Shown here piece after piece: positions 5,706-9,020 of a DNA stretch of 9,020 nt. This stretch comes from Syntrophothermus sp. UBA1445 (GTDB lineage: Bacteria; Bacillota; Syntrophomonadia; Syntrophomonadales; DTU052). The notes beneath the pieces are model-generated. The model worked only from the letters and a program-made list of their open reading frames with translations. It made no database searches and had not been told where the DNA came from. The position numbers and the translations under genes were made by a program. Location: assembly GCA_002329495.1 (NCBI GenBank), contig DCTH01000074.1, forward strand, positions 1 through 9,020. Reading direction: 5' to 3'. Within the stretch, counting starts at the first letter, position 1; every line of letters begins with the position of its first letter.

Positions 5706-7457
5706 TTAACTGGAATAGGCTACCCTCTTTTCATAATCCATTATGTCAACCAAGTTAGATCGGTTAAGATCATCTACTACATAGAGTTTGCCTTTTCCGC
5801 AATCCGCCAGTTCTTTCAGATAATCCCGATTGGATTCCACTCCGATACATATAAACCTTACTTTTAATTCGGCAATCTTCTGCGCCGCTTCCAGGGCATC
5901 TCTTTTGGCATCAAAACTCCATAATGGAAAGTTTGGCATGCCATCGGTTATCAGAATCAGGACTGGATTATTGACCCGGGTTGACCTTATCACTTCGACG
6001 CTGGTTATAATCCCGTCTGCCAGAGGGGTTAATCCACCCGGTCTAACGTTTTTCAAACCACGCGACAGAATTTTTTGATTCTTGGTAAACGGCACTGCGA
6101 GACGAGCTTTCATCTCTTGAAATGTGACTACCGCTACCTTTTCTCGCCCGCTCAAGAGCAGGTGTTCGGCCAGGTAACAGGCTGCCTGCCTCTTCTCCCC
6201 GGCCATGCTGGCACTGGCATCTATTAACAGACAAACGTCCATGGGGATGTAATGTCGCTTCTCATAAAACTGCAGATCTTCTTTTTGTATTGTTAATCGG
6301 CTTTCATGTCTCAAGAGACTTGATTTTTTTGCCTGCATTAAGGTCTGAGGTATAGCTAAATGTCCCGACCAGGTATCATCGTTGTGTCTTTTTACTTTGT
6401 TGTAGTTTACGTATTCAATATTAGTGACTTTTTGGATATTCTCACCCAGTTTGTGAATCTTACCTGATTTCTTGGGTTTGCGTCTGATGTTTCGTCTGAT
6501 TTCGGCTTCCAGTTCGCACTTATGATTGAGTATAAACTCTTTTAATTCCTTGCCATCCCGGGTTAAGAACGTTCCTAGGAGTGTTTTTTTGATAATGCCC
6601 AGTTCTTCGAATTGCTGCAGATTCTCTTCCAGATTGCCCCACTTGCGATGCTGTTGATCTTTGCTCATACGGTGGAATATATTCGGAGAATAGCTGGACA
6701 AGAACTCTTCCACTTCTTCAATACTGCCAAATCTGGCGGCAAGTCTCATTACAAGCTGGTTTCGATTTTCTCTGAGGGTCAGGGAACTAACGTTTTTCAA
6801 CTGCTTCCAGGGAACCAGCACATAATCCGAAAAATTCGCTTCCTGTTCTTTTGCTCTGGTATGAATGATTTTGCGTACCTTGCCTAATTCAAGGCCGGCG
6901 TTTACGATTGCTTCTTCGACTGCTGCTGCGATAGGAAGGATTATGCCATATCTATCACTACCGACTTTGATAAGAACTCTTACATGATTTACAACCTGAT
7001 CTTCTGGATCTAACGGTTCAAGTTGTCCCTGAAACAGATCATATACTAGACCTTTCCCCTCACAGGTTACCACTTGAATCCTAAGTGCGTGATCGACTGC
7101 GTTCTGTAGTGTGTCTTTTTCAATGTAGCTTGGATGGGGATCTTCTTGCTGCACGTATTCTTCAATGGCCCAGAATATCCGTTTGGCTACTTCTCGGGGA
7201 TGAATGTTGCCCGGTTGATGAAAAACACAAAGATGAACCACCTGGCCGGGATCAATGAACTCCAGTAAACACTGTCCGGCATCACGGTTGGTCAGGATCT
7301 TAACCTGACCCTTACGTCCGGCGACTACCTGATGTACTTTCAGGCTTACCACCCCGGACTCACCCAGTCGAACCCCCTGCTCCTGCCCAAAGTAAATATT
7401 AAGATAGTTGCCCACCACACTGGAGGTATTAAATGCCTCTTTCCGGTCGACCTTCAT
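5706..7457 (-). CDS. VWA-domain protein, partner of the MoxR/BchI-type ATPase
   Basis: This is a 583-residue cytoplasmic protein with no signal or membrane segment. A von Willebrand A domain of the ChlD/CoxE type fills about 405-580, with a complete metal-ion-dependent adhesion site: D413-x-S415-x-S417 in LLIDASASM, T477 in GGLTPLADG, and D505 in ITDGMPN. It is preceded by RLTIQKEDLQFYEKR, like the junction before the VWA domain in ChlD-type proteins. Residues 1-225 look like mixed alpha/beta and match nothing I recognise. Residues 246-320 are helical and charged (QQFEELGIIKK, LTRDGKELKEFI), possibly a winged-helix-like fold, followed by a very basic linker at 321-345. I take the ATG at 7457 (AGGTG 7 bases before); the ATG at 7481 has no ribosome site. 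The ATPase gene ends 103 bases upstream. Client unknown. Confidence 0.85.
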   Translation of the reverse strand: MKVDRKEAFNTSSVVGNYLNIYFGQEQGVRLGESGVVSLKVHQVVAGRKGQVKILTNRDAGQCLLEFIDPGQVVHLCVFHQPGNIHPREVAKRIFWAIEEYVQQEDPHPSYIEKDTLQNAVDHALRIQVVTCEGKGLVYDLFQGQLEPLDPEDQVVNHVRVLIKVGSDRYGIILPIAAAVEEAIVNAGLELGKVRKIIHTRAKEQEANFSDYVLVPWKQLKNVSSLTLRENRNQLVMRLAARFGSIEEVEEFLSSYSPNIFHRMSKDQQHRKWGNLEENLQQFEELGIIKKTLLGTFLTRDGKELKEFILNHKCELEAEIRRNIRRKPKKSGKIHKLGENIQKVTNIEYVNYNKVKRHNDDTWSGHLAIPQTLMQAKKSSLLRHESRLTIQKEDLQFYEKRHYIPMDVCLLIDASASMAGEKRQAACYLAEHLLLSGREKVAVVTFQEMKARLAVPFTKNQKILSRGLKNVRPGGLTPLADGIITSVEVIRSTRVNNPVLILITDGMPNFPLWSFDAKRDALEAAQKIAELKVRFICIGVESNRDYLKELADCGKGKLYVVDDLNRSNLVDIMDYEKRVAYSS

Positions 7458-7492
7458 GCTTTCACACCTGCCGCGTTGCATTGCTGCTTATT

Positions 7493-7506
7493 AAAAACTA
7501 GTTTTT
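7493..7506. repeat. Perfect 14-bp palindrome between the ATPase and VWA genes
   Basis: AAAAACTAGTTTTT is its own reverse complement and lies 36 bases before the VWA start. It could be an operator for a dimeric regulator, part of a transcript hairpin, or chance in an AT-rich gap. Nothing else in this gap (7458-7560) looks like a terminator. Confidence 0.4.
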
Positions 7507-7560
7507 CCGATTTGTTACTGCTTGGTGGAATAGGCCTTTACTTCGGGTTGACACCTGGGT

Positions 7561-8763
7561 TTAAAAATCGTTAGGGTTCAATGCCTTCTCAGTGGCAATG
7601 ATCTCCTGGCGCCCCATGTCTTTCAGACGGCGCGCCCCTCCGTCAAAATACGCCTCCTCCCTTTCTTTGGTGGCCTTGCTGGGCCGTCTGTCTTTGATAT
7701 TTAAGATGCTGTCCCGAGAGGATTTACTCTCCAGCCCGTTCATGATTTTAACCAGAGTATCACCGTCAACCCGGTGTTTAAGGGCCAGGGGCAACATTTC
7801 AATGACATCATTTATCATTATCTGTTTATGTTTCTTCAGAATGCTGTACAGAACCGCCCCTTGTTGGACAGCCTCTATGGCTCTGATGCTCTCCAGATTG
7901 TGCTTGATATAAACCCGAGCGATAAAGTTTCGGAGAAAATCAGGGAGTTCTGTAACCCTGTAGGTTTCGGCCATTTCCCGAACCCGTTGTCTGAACTCCT
8001 GGTTCTTGGCGGCAAACGAATTGGCATCAAAATCTTCCCGGCGGGCTCGGTCGCTGCCTTCTAACATCCTGACCACCACATCCACTGAACTGGGACGGCC
8101 CATATAGACGACCATATCAAATCGATCTGACAGCTGTCTTCTGACCTCTTCCAATGGCCCGGGATCCTCGTCAGGATTGGATGCCGCCCATACTGAGACC
8201 TGAATGGTGATTTCAACGGTGGGCAAACCCGCTTCTTCAATCTGCAGGCGACCCGGTTTATTACCCATCACATCCAATAGAATGTCGGTAATTTCGGGCG
8301 AGGTATCCGCCAGCCGGTTGATCTCATCAATAAAGATTATCCCCCGGTGTGCCTGGGGGATAATCCCGGGAAGCAGGGCCGCCTGGGGATTGTTGGTGTC
8401 AGTTATCTTGGCCAGGTCAATACTTCCTGCTACCGTACCGACTTTTGCTGAATGTGATATCTCGAGGAAAGGCATGTCAATCTCTTCCGTCCCCAATGCC
8501 TTTATCTCCTCACGTGACATATGCCGGTGCAATGGACAGTGCGGCCGATCTGGATCACAGTTGTATATACAGCCGGTTATGCGTGTTATTTTGGGCAGAA
8601 GTTCTCTGGCCGCTCTCATTATAGTGGTTTTACCGGTCCCTCTCAGACCCTCCGCATGCAGGTGTAAGGGTTCACCAGCTAAAGTTGAAATAATGGACAT
8701 CTCAACCAGGTTAAAGAGCGGTTGATTTCCGTCATGTCTGGCCAAACCAAAATATGGTTTCAT
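7561..8763 (-). CDS. AAA+ ATPase of the MoxR / magnesium-chelatase BchI type
   Basis: This 400-residue ATPase has Walker A GLRGTGKT at 39-46 (K45, T46), Walker B GIIFIDEINR at 141-150 (D146, E147), sensor 1 N196 in WAASNPDEDPG, and an arginine-finger candidate R214 in QLSDRFD. The order and LSDRFD block are those of BchI/ChlI and MoxR proteins. Between Walker A and B is a Cys/His-rich insert, C65-x3-C69-x6-C76-x2-H79-x-H81, that could hold a metal. Residues about 260-340 form the helical lid; the tail is charged. ATG 8763 has GAGGGAGG just before it. MoxR/BchI ATPases form hexamers that work with VWA partners to insert metals or remodel proteins; the VWA gene follows directly. No large chelatase subunit is in view, so the magnesium-chelatase label often given to such genes is probably misleading. 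Confidence 0.9.
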   Translation of the reverse strand: MKPYFGLARHDGNQPLFNLVEMSIISTLAGEPLHLHAEGLRGTGKTTIMRAARELLPKITRITGCIYNCDPDRPHCPLHRHMSREEIKALGTEEIDMPFLEISHSAKVGTVAGSIDLAKITDTNNPQAALLPGIIPQAHRGIIFIDEINRLADTSPEITDILLDVMGNKPGRLQIEEAGLPTVEITIQVSVWAASNPDEDPGPLEEVRRQLSDRFDMVVYMGRPSSVDVVVRMLEGSDRARREDFDANSFAAKNQEFRQRVREMAETYRVTELPDFLRNFIARVYIKHNLESIRAIEAVQQGAVLYSILKKHKQIMINDVIEMLPLALKHRVDGDTLVKIMNGLESKSSRDSILNIKDRRPSKATKEREEAYFDGGARRLKDMGRQEIIATEKALNPNDF

Positions 8764-8795
8764 TCTGCCTCCCTCTGCGGTTCAAAGATTCCCGC

Positions 8796-9017
8796 TTAGA
8801 AATACATTCCGAACATAAAGATGAGACCCAGGAAAAGAGCTATTAAGAATAGAAATGGGAACCCGACCTTGAATATGTCCACCGTATATCCGAGCACGGT
8901 GTCCACATCATAAATGGTTATGATCTCGTCATCCTCCAAATCATCGAGTTCGAAATCGTCTCTCAGGTACTGGTTCTCGTACGGGTCAATGGCCGTTCCC
9001 CCGTATATACCGCTTCG
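8796..9017 (-). CDS. Small acidic protein with one C-terminal membrane helix, start unclear
   Basis: An open frame of 73 codons ends at TAA 8798-8796, 32 bases before the ATPase gene. The part nearest the start is strongly acidic (DDFELDDLEDDE), and the C-terminus is one hydrophobic segment (FKVGFPFLFLIALFLGLIFM) ending MFGMYF, suggesting a tail-anchored membrane protein with its acidic part in the cytoplasm. A TGA at 9020-9018 closes the frame, and it contains no upstream ATG. Candidate starts are an ATT at 8990 with GGGGG 7 bases before it, or a TTG at 8939 (47 residues) with no clear ribosome site. The coordinates given are the open frame, not a proven start. Not recognised; its position suggests it is co-transcribed with the ATPase and VWA genes and could tether them to the membrane, which is inference. 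Confidence 0.5.
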   Translation of the reverse strand, partial: RSGIYGGTAIDPYENQYLRDDFELDDLEDDEIITIYDVDTVLGYTVDIFKVGFPFLFLIALFLGLIFMFGMYF

Positions 9018-9020
9018 TCA

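Noticed and set aside
7547..7580. TTGACA on the plus strand at 7547-7552 as a promoter -35.
   Set aside because: No -10 at the right distance, and it would drive antisense transcription into the ATPase gene with no gene to serve.
8204..8725. A 173-codon plus-strand open frame opposite the ATPase gene.
   Set aside because: It is antisense to the Walker A/B region of a clearly coding ATPase, and its composition is that of a complementary-strand shadow.
5706..8763. Reading the ATPase/VWA pair as true magnesium or cobalt chelatase subunits (BchI/BchD, CobS/CobT).
   Set aside because: No large chelatase subunit and no tetrapyrrole gene is in view, and the VWA protein's N-terminal region shows no AAA-like domain. 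A MoxR-type role fits better.

Overview
The window reads as chromosome from an anaerobic, spore-forming Firmicute, most like the Clostridia/Peptococcaceae-type thermophiles and syntrophs. The evidence is a GerMN-domain lipoprotein, a two-subunit oxygen-sensitive class I fumarase, strong GGAGG-type ribosome sites, several TTG/GTG starts, and the gene order. I cannot name a species. I see no tRNA, rRNA, CRISPR array, insertion sequence or phage gene. All genes but one lie on the minus strand, so the order of transcription runs from high to low coordinates.

Right third (about 5700-9020): a small acidic protein with one C-terminal membrane helix, then an AAA+ ATPase of the MoxR/BchI (magnesium-chelatase I) type, then a 583-residue protein with a C-terminal von Willebrand A (VWA) domain and a long N-terminal region I do not recognise. 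No ChlH/CobN-type chelatase subunit is visible, so this is probably a MoxR/VWA remodelling module and not a metal chelatase. It ends in a clear rho-independent terminator at 5620-5651.

Middle (about 4060-5603): a single-domain GerMN lipoprotein gene (minus) with a possible sporulation sigma-E promoter converges on the only plus-strand gene, an acetate transporter of the GPR1/FUN34/YaaH (SatP) family. A 9-bp hairpin between them looks like a terminator. A short leader reading frame with a very strong ribosome site overlaps the start of the transporter gene.

Left part (1-3858): a compact minus-strand run of murI (glutamate racemase), fumarase alpha, fumarase beta, rph (RNase PH), rdgB (XTP/dITP pyrophosphatase) and the start of a YfcE-type metallophosphoesterase. 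Gaps range from a 1-base overlap to 88 bases, so this looks like one operon. Without the fumarase pair the order resembles Bacillus subtilis racE-ysmB-gerM-rph-ysnA-ysnB. Here the fumarase genes occupy the slot between murI and rph, and the GerM-like gene sits outside, beyond the acetate transporter. The cluster therefore joins cell-wall D-glutamate supply, RNA 3'-end processing and nucleotide-pool cleaning to a central-carbon enzyme.
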